From positions 1-5,553 of the forward strand of contig CAIXUF010000144.1 of assembly GCA_903922535.1 (NCBI GenBank): a stretch of 5,553 nucleotides of DNA, given 5' to 3'. The translations under genes and the position numbers were made by a program. Origin of the DNA: Candidatus Hydrogenedentota bacterium. GTDB lineage: Bacteria; Hydrogenedentota; Hydrogenedentia; Hydrogenedentiales; CAITNO01. Within the stretch, counting starts at the first letter, position 1. Every line of letters starts with the position of its first letter. Positions 1 through 5,553 of the stretch are shown here, in pieces. Below the pieces are notes generated by a model, which worked only from the letters and a program-made list of their open reading frames with translations, was not told the origin of the DNA and did no database searches.

Positions 1-1501
1 GACCACGCCGGAACCGCCGGAGAACCCCGTCGTGTCGACAATCACTCCCGACAGCATTACATGGACTTGGGAGGACAAGTCGGAAACCGAGACCGGTTTC
101 AAGGTCTGGGCGGACCCGGGCAACACCGCACCCGCAACGCTTCGCACCAGCACGGCGGCGAATACGACGAACTGGACCATGAACTCCCTCCAGCCGAACA
201 CCCAATACGCATTTCAGGTGGCGACGGCGACCGCCTACGGCGACAGCGCGCGCACCGCCATTCTGGCTGCATGGACAGCGGCGGCGTTGCCCGCAGCGCC
301 CGTCGTGGTCGGCGCAACGGCAAATTCAGTGAATGTGGCGATTGGCTCCGGTGACGGCAATCCGGCGGGCACGGAGTACGCCCTCCAGTGCGTAATCACG
401 GGGCAGTGGGTGCAGCCGGGCGGCGCTTTGGGCGCAACACCCGCATGGCAGACGGCGGCCACCTGGGCCACGACCACCGTGGGTGGCCTGATACCGGCCA
501 GCAGTTGCGCGTTCAGCGTGACCGCGTGCAACGGCGCGGGCGTGCTGACGGCCGCGGGGCCTTCCGCGGCGGCGAACACCTTGGCTGCAACGCCGTTGAC
601 GGTGACGATAGCCCTGGCCACGCCGTCATCGACCTCTTCGGACACGGCGCTGTTCAATGTCACCTTCAGCGCGGCGGTGGGCACAAGCTTTAACGATGCG
701 GCAGTAACCGTGACGGGCACGTTGGCGGGCACGGCGTCGGTGGCGGGCACCGGGTCACACTACACGGTGACAGTGAGACCCTCCGACCCTGACGCCGATG
801 GCGTGGTGGGTATTCTCATCCCGGCCGGTGTGGTCATGGACGCCGCGGCGCACACCTGTGCGGGCGGCGCCTCAGCGCTCTGCACCATTTACAACTGGCC
901 GGGCTGTGTGGTTCAGCCGCAAAGTGCGCGCTTGTACGACGGCGACAGCCACCTGCTGCAGGTTCGTGTGGTCGAAGGCAGCATTCCGACGACCTACCGC
1001 TGGAAATATGACAACGGGAACGCCGTGAATGACGGGCCTGCGGGGACGCAGTGGCCGCTGGGCAGTGTGGCCACGTCCAGTGCGGGACACTATTGGTGCG
1101 AGGTGACTTTTGACGGCGCGGTGCATCTGAGCGAGATCGCCGTGGTTGAAGTGCGGCCCCATCTGACCATCACCACGCCGCCGGTGGGCGGCGATGCGGA
1201 CCGGGGGGGCAGTCACACCTTCACCGTGGCCGCGTCGGGGGGCTATGCGCCGTTGCTGTACCAGTGGAAAAAGTACGGCGCGAACATTTCGGAAACCAAC
1301 GACCATGAGTTCACACTGCATGACTTGGACTCTGCGGATAGCGGCAAGTACAGCGTTGAAATCAGTGACAGCAACGGTGACACCGTCGAATCAGTTCTGG
1401 TCAAGCTGACCGTGCCCCGGGGTCTGCCGGCGGCGGGCATGGGCAGTCTGGTCCTGATGGCTTCGGCTATTGGACTCACAATGCTGCGCAAACGGCAATA
1501 A
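1..1501 (+). CDS. 3' part of a large secreted FN3/Ig-domain protein with PEP-CTERM-like sorting tail
   Basis: The reading frame is already open at base 2, and the first complete fibronectin-like module starts at the window edge, so this is the C-terminal 499 residues of a longer protein. The GTG at 32 lies inside that open frame and is not a believable start. Numbering from the first complete codon: FN3-like module about 11-94 (ITWTW strand, LQPNTQYAFQV signature); degenerate FN3-like module about 96-195; bacterial Ig-like module about 198-298 (FNVTFSAAV, then IPAGVVMDAAA, as in the 'potential effect of altered sign' type repeats of surface proteins); Ig-like module about 302-386 (YRWKYDNG, then SAGHYWCEV); second Ig-like module about 388-472 (YQWKKYGANIS, then DSADSGKYSVEI). 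The end is LPAAG (475-479), a 15-residue hydrophobic stretch and RKRQ, the tripartite layout of PEP-CTERM-like sorting signals. The likely role is a surface or secreted protein for adhesion or carbohydrate binding. No catalytic domain lies in the visible part. Module assignment is by pattern, so exact borders are approximate. Confidence 0.88.
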   Translation, partial: TTPEPPENPVVSTITPDSITWTWEDKSETETGFKVWADPGNTAPATLRTSTAANTTNWTMNSLQPNTQYAFQVATATAYGDSARTAILAAWTAAALPAAPVVVGATANSVNVAIGSGDGNPAGTEYALQCVITGQWVQPGGALGATPAWQTAATWATTTVGGLIPASSCAFSVTACNGAGVLTAAGPSAAANTLAATPLTVTIALATPSSTSSDTALFNVTFSAAVGTSFNDAAVTVTGTLAGTASVAGTGSHYTVTVRPSDPDADGVVGILIPAGVVMDAAAHTCAGGASALCTIYNWPGCVVQPQSARLYDGDSHLLQVRVVEGSIPTTYRWKYDNGNAVNDGPAGTQWPLGSVATSSAGHYWCEVTFDGAVHLSEIAVVEVRPHLTITTPPVGGDADRGGSHTFTVAASGGYAPLLYQWKKYGANISETNDHEFTLHDLDSADSGKYSVEISDSNGDTVESVLVKLTVPRGLPAAGMGSLVLMASAIGLTMLRKRQ

Positions 1502-1513
1502 GACTTGCCGTTT
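1490..1513. terminator. Hairpin between convergent genes, possible bidirectional terminator
   Basis: AAACGGCAA (1490-1498) pairs perfectly with TTGCCGTTT (1505-1513), giving a 9-bp stem with a 6-base loop TAAGAC. The loop contains the TAA stop of the exoprotein gene. On both strands the stem ends in three T residues, but no longer T-run follows, so terminator strength is doubtful. It is the only obvious hairpin in the 26-base gap between the two convergent stop codons, which is why I read it as a shared terminator. The function is inferred; the stem is seen. Confidence 0.5.
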
Positions 1514-1527
1514 CCCTCCAACCGGGA

Positions 1528-3453
1528 CTATGCGGTTCCATTGCCGTTAGATTCCCGCTGGGCGCGTTCCGTGCCCTTGCTGCGCACCACCATGACGGCA
1601 CATTCCACCGCGTGGCGCACGCTGTCCACCGTTGCGCCGTGAATCAGGTCGCCGAGACCCCGGTGTCCGTGTGAGCCCATGATCAGAAGGTCAAAACCAA
1701 GTTCTCCGGCGACATGGATGATTTCGTCCACGGGCTTGCCGTTGCGCAGCACCAATTCGACCGGCAGTTCACGCTCCTCAATTTCGCGGGCCACCTGTTC
1801 GAGGTAGACCTTGTCCTCTTCGCCGTGGTGGCTGGCGCTCTCCTCGCCGTAGACCAGCGAGCCGGGCGTGTCGACCACGTGGATGAGGGTGAGCCGGGCC
1901 TTGTGGGATTTGGCCATGGTGACGGCGGCCGAGATGATGGCCGCATCGCCCTTGGCATGCTCCAGGGCTACGCCGATTTCGCGGATCGCCACGGGGTGGA
2001 TCTGTTCGGCAACGCTGCGGCCGAGTGTCTGGATGCCGCTTTCCCATTCGTGTCTCCGCCCGATCCAGGGGCGCAGCGTGATGTAGGCCAGCCCAGCCAG
2101 GCATAGGCCCAATACCGGCGCGATGATGAACCATATCCAGGCGGGGGCGCTTCCCATCGAGTCCGCCATGGTGTCGTGGACCAGTTTCAGGTTGAGCCCC
2201 ACGATGGTCACGGCGACGGTCCACGCCAGAATGCTGACCCACCGCGGACTGGCGAAATTGCCCATCTTTTTCGAGTCGGAGGTGAAATGGATGAGCGGAA
2301 TGACGGCGAAGGGGAGCTGGAGGCTGAGCACGACCTGCGAGAGGATCAGCAGGCGGTAGGTGCCATGCTCACCCCACAGCGAAATGGCCACCACGGCGGG
2401 GATGAGCGCGACGGACCGTGTGATGAGCCTGCGCAGCCAGGGGCGCACGCGCAGGTTGAGGAAACCCTCCATGACGATCTGTCCGGCGATGGTGCCGGTA
2501 ATCGTGGAGCTTTGTCCCGCGGCCACCAGCGCGATGGCGAAGGCGATGGGGGCGATGGTGTGGCCGAGAATGTTGTCCAGCATGGAGTGGGCCTGCTGGA
2601 TCTCGGTGACCTCGATGCCACGCGCGTGGAAATTGGCCGCGGCCATGATCAGGATGGCGGCGTTGACGAAGAACGCGCCGTTCAGCGCGACGAACGAGTC
2701 CAGCATGTTGAAGCGGGACGCTTCGCGCTTGCCCGTGATCGTGTTCGATACTGCCCGCGACTGCACCAGCGAGGAGTGCAGGTAGAGGTTGTGGGGCATG
2801 ACCGTGGCCCCGATGATGCCGATGATGATGTAGACGGCGGTCGGGTCCATGCGCGGGATAAAGCCCCCCGCGATGCCGCCCCAGTCGGGGCGCGACAGAA
2901 AGACCTCGATCAGGAAGCAGCCGCCGATGGTGGTGACCATCAGGATGATGAACGCCTCGATCTTGCGCACACCGAAACGCTGCAATGCGAGCAGCAGGAA
3001 GGTGTCCAGGGCGGTGACGACGCAGCCCCAGAGCATGGGCAGGCCGAAAAGCAGGTTTAGTCCGATGATGGTGCCCAGCGCCTCGGCCAGGTCGCAGGCG
3101 GCGATGGCAATCTCGGCGAAGACCCACAGCATGAAGGTGACATACCGGGGGTATTCCCTCCGGCAGCCCTGGGCGAGGTCGAGTCCGGTGACAATGCCAA
3201 GCCGGGCCGACAACGTTTGCAGGAGGATGGCCATCAAGTTCGATGCCAGTATGACCCACAGCAGCGTGTAGCCGAAGCGGGCACCCGCCTCAATGTCGGT
3301 GGCCCAGTTGCCGGGGTCCATGTAGCCCACGCTGACGAGATAGGCCGGGCCCAGGAAGGCCATGAAACGGCGCGCCCAGCCGCGGCGCTTTATATTCACT
3401 TCGCCCCGGCTGTTCTCGAACCGCTCTTTGGATGTGCTCGCCTGTCCCGACAT
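1528..3453 (-). CDS. Nramp-family divalent metal (Mn2+/Fe2+) transporter fused to a universal stress protein domain
   Basis: A 641-residue membrane protein, much longer than the roughly 400-450 residues of a plain MntH. The Nramp part (about 28-460) has the TM1 metal-binding motif DPGN at 46-49, the TM6 motif MPHNLYLHS at 219-227 with the metal-ligand Met219, and the conserved TM10 stretch SQVVLSLQLPFA at 372-383. In this family these residues bind Mn2+ or Fe2+, and import is coupled to protons. I count about 12 hydrophobic segments, the last near 437-460. Residues about 485-626 form a UspA-like domain: an IHVVDTPG strand end, a LPVELVLRNGKPVDEII segment, and the ATP-binding loop GSHG (593-596), then nine residues, then GAT. 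The classic motif has Gly-Ser/Thr there, so the second position is Ala. ATG at 3453 is preceded by AGGA at 10 bases. The hydrophilic tail after 626 (ERAQRESNGNG) looks disordered. Metal specificity cannot be read directly; Mn2+ or Fe2+ is inferred from the family. Confidence 0.95.
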   Translation of the reverse strand: MSGQASTSKERFENSRGEVNIKRRGWARRFMAFLGPAYLVSVGYMDPGNWATDIEAGARFGYTLLWVILASNLMAILLQTLSARLGIVTGLDLAQGCRREYPRYVTFMLWVFAEIAIAACDLAEALGTIIGLNLLFGLPMLWGCVVTALDTFLLLALQRFGVRKIEAFIILMVTTIGGCFLIEVFLSRPDWGGIAGGFIPRMDPTAVYIIIGIIGATVMPHNLYLHSSLVQSRAVSNTITGKREASRFNMLDSFVALNGAFFVNAAILIMAAANFHARGIEVTEIQQAHSMLDNILGHTIAPIAFAIALVAAGQSSTITGTIAGQIVMEGFLNLRVRPWLRRLITRSVALIPAVVAISLWGEHGTYRLLILSQVVLSLQLPFAVIPLIHFTSDSKKMGNFASPRWVSILAWTVAVTIVGLNLKLVHDTMADSMGSAPAWIWFIIAPVLGLCLAGLAYITLRPWIGRRHEWESGIQTLGRSVAEQIHPVAIREIGVALEHAKGDAAIISAAVTMAKSHKARLTLIHVVDTPGSLVYGEESASHHGEEDKVYLEQVAREIEERELPVELVLRNGKPVDEIIHVAGELGFDLLIMGSHGHRGLGDLIHGATVDSVRHAVECAVMVVRSKGTERAQRESNGNGTA

Positions 3454-3489
3454 GATGCAATCATCCTACCAGAGTGGGGGAAGGGATCT

Positions 3490-3590
3490 GTAGGGTGCCG
3501 CAGTGCAACGGAACACACCGTCTTCCGGGCGTGTCGCGTGTTATGGGATGGTGCACTCCGTTTTGCTTCGCAAAACTCCGGGCACCCTAC
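3490..3590. repeat. Palindromic intergenic element of about 100 bp with GTAGGGTGCC termini
   Basis: GTAGGGTGCC at 3490-3499 is perfectly inverted at 3581-3590. Read inward from each end, the arms resemble each other beyond the terminal 10 bases: both reach an AACGGA segment followed by CACACC (left) or TGCACC (right). The right arm carries an extra small hairpin, GTTTTGC-TTC-GCAAAAC (3560-3576). The element is non-coding by appearance and ends 36 bases before the transporter start. Near-matching GGAAGGG (3479-3485) and GGAAAGGG (3591-3598) flank it, too imperfect to call a target-site duplication. The layout fits a dispersed REP- or MITE-like repeat, but only one copy is visible here, so the repeat status is inferred. 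Confidence 0.55.
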
Positions 3591-3629
3591 GGAAAGGGGC
3601 ACTCAAGATTCTTGCCGCTGGGGTGTCCA

Positions 3630-3680
3630 GTCGCAAAAGACAAACGCGGCAGGGCCTGTCTCAAACAGGCTCTGCCGCGT
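3630..3680 (-). terminator. Strong rho-independent terminator of the Spy/CpxP-like gene
   Basis: Read on the minus strand, a stem between 3665-3680 and 3644-3659 has 15 of 16 positions paired, with one C-A mismatch at 3671/3653 and a five-base loop. The GC-rich CGCGGCAG / CTGCCGCG base is followed on the minus strand by TTTGTCTTTTGCG, a T-rich tail. It begins 20 bases past the stop of the minus-strand gene ending at 3701. The plus-strand side lacks a T-run, so it should act in one direction. It implies that transcription of that gene largely ends before the transporter. Confidence 0.85.
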
Positions 3681-3700
3681 CACATGCAACCGGGTGGTAA

Positions 3701-4465
3701 CTATTTGGCTGCGGGCGCCGACGCCGGCGCCGGCGCCGGTTCCGGCTTCGGCGCGGGGGCTCCGGGCGCAAATCCCGGGCCACCCCGTCTTCCACCGCCG
3801 CCGCGCATGGTGGTTTCCGCTTTCCATTTTTCCAACTGTTCCGGGGACAGCACCTTTGCCAGTGCCGCGTCGAGATTCTCCCGCAGCTTTTCCTGCTGTA
3901 TGCGCAGGGCGTCACGGTCGGTGGACCCGGTCATGGCCTTCATGGCCTTGCCTGATTCGGTGACGCTGTCCATCACCAGCTTCATGGCATCGGCCTTGGG
4001 CTTGTCCGCCAGGCCCAGGCCGTCCAGGGTCATGACCATTCGGTCCCAGCGCCGGTTAAAAGTGCCGAGCGCTGCGACGGCGGTCGCGGCCTGTTCAGGC
4101 TTCAGGAAAGCCTTGATGGCGGTCTCGAACTTGGCTGCTTCGGCCTGGGTAACCCCCTGCATCGCCTGGAAATCGGGGCGTTCGCCCGGCTTCATCACGG
4201 CGCGCATGGCGGTCATGTGGCTCTCCCGCGCCGCTTTGTAGGCGTCCACGAGTTTGACCGTCTTGTCTTCGGGCAGCGAAAGGCTTTGCGCCACAGTGGT
4301 GGCCTCCATGGCCTGGGCCTTGACCGCCATTTCGGGAGAGGCCGGCCCTCCGCCGGGGCCTCCGCCCGGCTGGGCAACGGCCCCCGCACAGAGCAGTGCC
4401 CCCATGCAGGCGCCGAGAAGGGCGACCGTCAGAGCCCGGGAAACAACGTTTCTTCCTGTCAGCAT
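3701..4465 (-). CDS. Exported helical protein, weakly Spy/CpxP-like (LTXXQ-type), with Ala/Pro-rich tail
   Basis: A 254-residue protein. The start is ATG at 4465 rather than the upstream in-frame ATG at 4561, because AAGGAG sits 9 bases before it and it begins a signal peptide: basic MLTGRNVVSR, a hydrophobic core to about residue 28, then AVA before QPGGG, suggesting cleavage after residue 31. A Gly-rich linker follows (33-40). Residues about 45-217 are predicted helical, with two similar blocks, SLSLPEDKTVKLVDAY and LGLADKPKADAMKLVMDSV, plus FLKPEQA (120-126) and VLSPEQLEKWKAE (205-217). The L-x-PEQ-x-x-KW ending is typical of Spy/CpxP-like periplasmic helical proteins, which act as chaperones or metal-stress proteins in Enterobacteria. 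The C-terminus is GGGGRRGGP, then a Pro/Ala low-complexity tail. Role unknown; the family link is tentative. LGAC at 17-20 is a poor lipobox and lies mid-helix, so I prefer ordinary secretion. Confidence 0.85.
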   Translation of the reverse strand: MLTGRNVVSRALTVALLGACMGALLCAGAVAQPGGGPGGGPASPEMAVKAQAMEATTVAQSLSLPEDKTVKLVDAYKAARESHMTAMRAVMKPGERPDFQAMQGVTQAEAAKFETAIKAFLKPEQAATAVAALGTFNRRWDRMVMTLDGLGLADKPKADAMKLVMDSVTESGKAMKAMTGSTDRDALRIQQEKLRENLDAALAKVLSPEQLEKWKAETTMRGGGGRRGGPGFAPGAPAPKPEPAPAPASAPAAK

Positions 4466-4611
4466 GATCCATTTCTCCTTGGGTTGGAATTGTGTCACGC
4501 GCCGTCGGGCCCATGGCACGGTTTTAACTCTCTTGTGCCGGCAAACCGGCTCATTCGCCATTCATGGGAACATTGCCGCACTGCCGACCCCTTCCGGATA
4601 TCTCTTGCATG
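4466..4611. other. Intergenic region between pseudopilin and Spy/CpxP-like gene
   Basis: This is 146 bases with no gene. A small hairpin, GCCGG-CAAA-CCGGC (4537-4550), has no T-run on either strand and is not a good terminator. The minus strand just after the pseudopilin stop can form only a weak bulged CCGGTA/TATCCGG stem. I see no sigma-70 promoter that I would defend. The spacing is compatible with a separate promoter for the Spy/CpxP-like gene. Confidence 0.5.
4475..4480 (-). promoter_or_regulatory. Ribosome binding site that fixes the start at 4465
   Basis: The minus strand reads AAGGAG, then AAATGGATC, then ATG. The near-perfect Shine-Dalgarno with 9-base spacing favours the internal ATG at 4465 over the more upstream in-frame ATG at 4561, whose 32 extra residues (basic, aromatic, not signal-like) would bury the signal peptide. 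Confidence 0.85.
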
Positions 4612-5553
4612 CTACCGGATGTCAAACGCGTGTGTCACCGCCGCCATCTTGGGATTCACCGGCGACTTGCCGGGATACTTGACGAAGTCCACGTGGCCGT
4701 CCATGTAGAGCACGTTGGCGCCGCCCGGGATGTGGTTGAACTTGTCCACCTTCAGGGCAACGTTGTCGTACATAACAAAGATGTCACTCTGCGATTTTGC
4801 GCCCGCAGCGGCGTTGTTGATGTCGGTGATGAGGAAGCGCTCAATTCCCTGCCGGAGCCGGTACACGATGGTGCCGCCGGCGTTGCCGTCGCCCTGACTG
4901 ACCTGGCGATCCGCGTCCGCCGCGTCGCGGAAGGCACCATCCGGCCCCTTGCGATAGGGCCTTGTCGCCATGAAGAGGCTGCGGGTCACATCAATGAGCT
5001 GCGACGGGCCCTCCGACATGTTGATGATGTCCGCGTCGGAAAGTCCTATAGTGTCGGCAACGGCGAGCAGTTGCCGCATGATCCGCATCGAGAAATCGAG
5101 CGGGTCCGTGTCTGAACAGCGGTCCAGCACCCACGGGACGTAGGTGTAGCTGGCGTCAATGGCCTCCACGCCCTCCTGGCGGTTGCCCTTCACCTTGTTT
5201 ATCAGGGTAAGCTTTCCGTCGGCCGTCATGTGGTTTGACAGCCGATCCAGCGCATCGGACGGGCAGAACACGATGGCCGCGTCGGTGAGGTATTCCGGGT
5301 AGACGGCGTTGACCATCGGCCCGTAGGCAAAGCAGGCGCGGCTGCCGCAACCCAGTTCCATCTCAAGCGGCGGATACAGGCCGCTTTTCGCCTCCCCCGA
5401 GTACATGGTGTACACCAGTCCCCATTGCTTGAGATTGTTGGCGCAGCTTGCCCGGCGGGCCGCCTCCCGTGCCCGCGCCAGCGCGGGCAGCAACATTGAA
5501 GCCAGTATGCCGATGATGCCGATGACCACCAGCAGTTCTATCAGCGTAAAGCC
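4612..5553 (-). CDS. DUF1559-type pseudopilin-like protein with C-terminal H-X-DG box (5' end outside window)
   Basis: The frame runs through the window edge, and the first residues visible are [15 protein letters not shown], the prepilin peptidase cleavage and methylation motif (cut after Gly, conserved Glu at mature position 5). Only the short basic leader and start codon are missing. Any internal GTG start, such as 5529, would delete that motif and is wrong. After the N-terminal helix come [14 protein letters not shown] and [10 protein letters not shown], the hallmark junction of DUF1559 (SBP_bac_10) proteins. The C-terminus has [22 protein letters not shown] at residues 274-295 of the visible part, the processing-associated H-X9-DG type box, here with ten rather than nine residues between His and Asp. 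These proteins have a type IV pilin-like helix and a globular extracytoplasmic domain, are processed by a prepilin peptidase, and occur in many paralogues in Planctomycetota and relatives. Their individual roles are mostly unknown. Four or more Cys (C37, C69, C74, C97, C146) could form disulfides. Confidence 0.93.
   Translation of the reverse strand, partial: GFTLIELLVVIGIIGILASMLLPALARAREAARRASCANNLKQWGLVYTMYSGEAKSGLYPPLEMELGCGSRACFAYGPMVNAVYPEYLTDAAIVFCPSDALDRLSNHMTADGKLTLINKVKGNRQEGVEAIDASYTYVPWVLDRCSDTDPLDFSMRIMRQLLAVADTIGLSDADIINMSEGPSQLIDVTRSLFMATRPYRKGPDGAFRDAADADRQVSQGDGNAGGTIVYRLRQGIERFLITDINNAAAGAKSQSDIFVMYDNVALKVDKFNHIPGGANVLYMDGHVDFVKYPGKSPVNPKMAAVTHAFDIR

Larger units (their letters stand above)
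3454..3700. other. Intergenic region between the Spy/CpxP-like gene and the transporter
   Basis: This 247-base gap contains, in minus-strand order, the terminator of the upstream gene, the roughly 100-base palindromic element, and a 36-base leader with a modest AGGA ribosome binding site (3464-3467) before the transporter ATG. I find no convincing sigma-70 promoter, Fur-like or MntR-like operator, and nothing matching a manganese riboswitch. The transporter promoter must lie in or next to the palindrome if the terminator is efficient. The short open frames across it are shadows with no coding character. Confidence 0.6.

Noticed and set aside
235..750. 171-codon minus-strand frame in the exoprotein gene
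   Set aside because: An Ala/Val/Pro-rich shadow of the Ala/Thr-rich plus-strand protein, with no ribosome binding site or recognisable domain.
2176..3060. Plus-strand open frame of 294 codons antisense to the transporter
   Set aside because: Its product is a low-complexity Asp/Gly/Arg/His-rich string with no domain, typical of the complementary strand of a GC-rich membrane protein gene. The minus-strand frame has clear family motifs.
2369..3259. Minus-strand 296-codon frame inside the transporter gene
   Set aside because: It is a shifted reading of the same strand as the transporter, giving a His/Arg/Pro-rich string. No sign of a frameshift, since the transporter frame is intact from TM1 to the USP domain.
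3454..3600. Manganese riboswitch or MntR/Fur operator upstream of the transporter
   Set aside because: No conserved riboswitch core or recognisable operator palindrome was seen. The only structure there is the repeat-like element described.
3474..4241. 255-codon plus-strand frame across the palindrome, terminator and Spy/CpxP-like gene
   Set aside because: It reads through the terminator hairpin and lies antisense to a gene with a signal peptide and good ribosome binding site. Its product looks like an antisense shadow.
4537..4550. GCCGG-CAAA-CCGGC hairpin as a terminator
   Set aside because: Only 5 bp and no T-run on either strand; short GC stems are expected by chance in this base composition.
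4466..4561. Upstream in-frame ATG at 4561 as start of the Spy/CpxP-like gene
   Set aside because: It would add 32 basic residues before an evident signal peptide, while AAGGAG sits at ideal distance before the ATG at 4465.

Overview
The window is GC-rich bacterial DNA with four protein genes. A Gly-Phe-Thr-Leu-Ile-Glu prepilin protein of the DUF1559 type with a C-terminal DG box, and a large Ig/FN3 exoprotein ending in a PEP-CTERM-like tail (LPAAG, hydrophobic helix, RKRQ), are typical of Planctomycetota, Lentisphaerota, Verrucomicrobiota and Hydrogenedentota. I infer an organism of that general kind. The phylum cannot be fixed from these 5.5 kb.

Layout. Positions 1-1501 (+) hold the 3' end of a long secreted multidomain protein: two fibronectin-III-like modules, one bacterial Ig-like module, two immunoglobulin-like modules and a C-terminal sorting signal. 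It converges on a minus-strand gene (1528-3453) for an Nramp-family divalent metal transporter fused to a C-terminal universal stress protein (USP) domain. Only 26 bases separate the two stop codons, and a perfect 9-bp hairpin spans the first one. Upstream of the transporter is a 247-base gap (3454-3700). It holds a roughly 100-base palindromic repeat-like element and then a strong intrinsic terminator belonging to the next gene. That gene (3701-4465, minus) encodes a small exported helical protein with weak resemblance to the Spy/CpxP (LTXXQ) group. A second gap (4466-4611) leads to the 3' part of a DUF1559 pseudopilin-like gene (4612-5553, minus), cut by the window edge exactly at its prepilin cleavage motif.

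How the parts relate. The three minus-strand genes point the same way but probably do not form one operon: a terminator and a palindrome lie between the Spy/CpxP-like gene and the transporter, and 146 bases lie between the pseudopilin and the Spy/CpxP-like gene. Three of the four products are exported or surface proteins and the fourth is an inner-membrane metal importer with a predicted cytoplasmic nucleotide-binding domain. I see no defence system, CRISPR array, RNA gene or intact mobile element. The most interesting items are the Nramp-USP fusion with its topology constraint, and the palindromic intergenic element.
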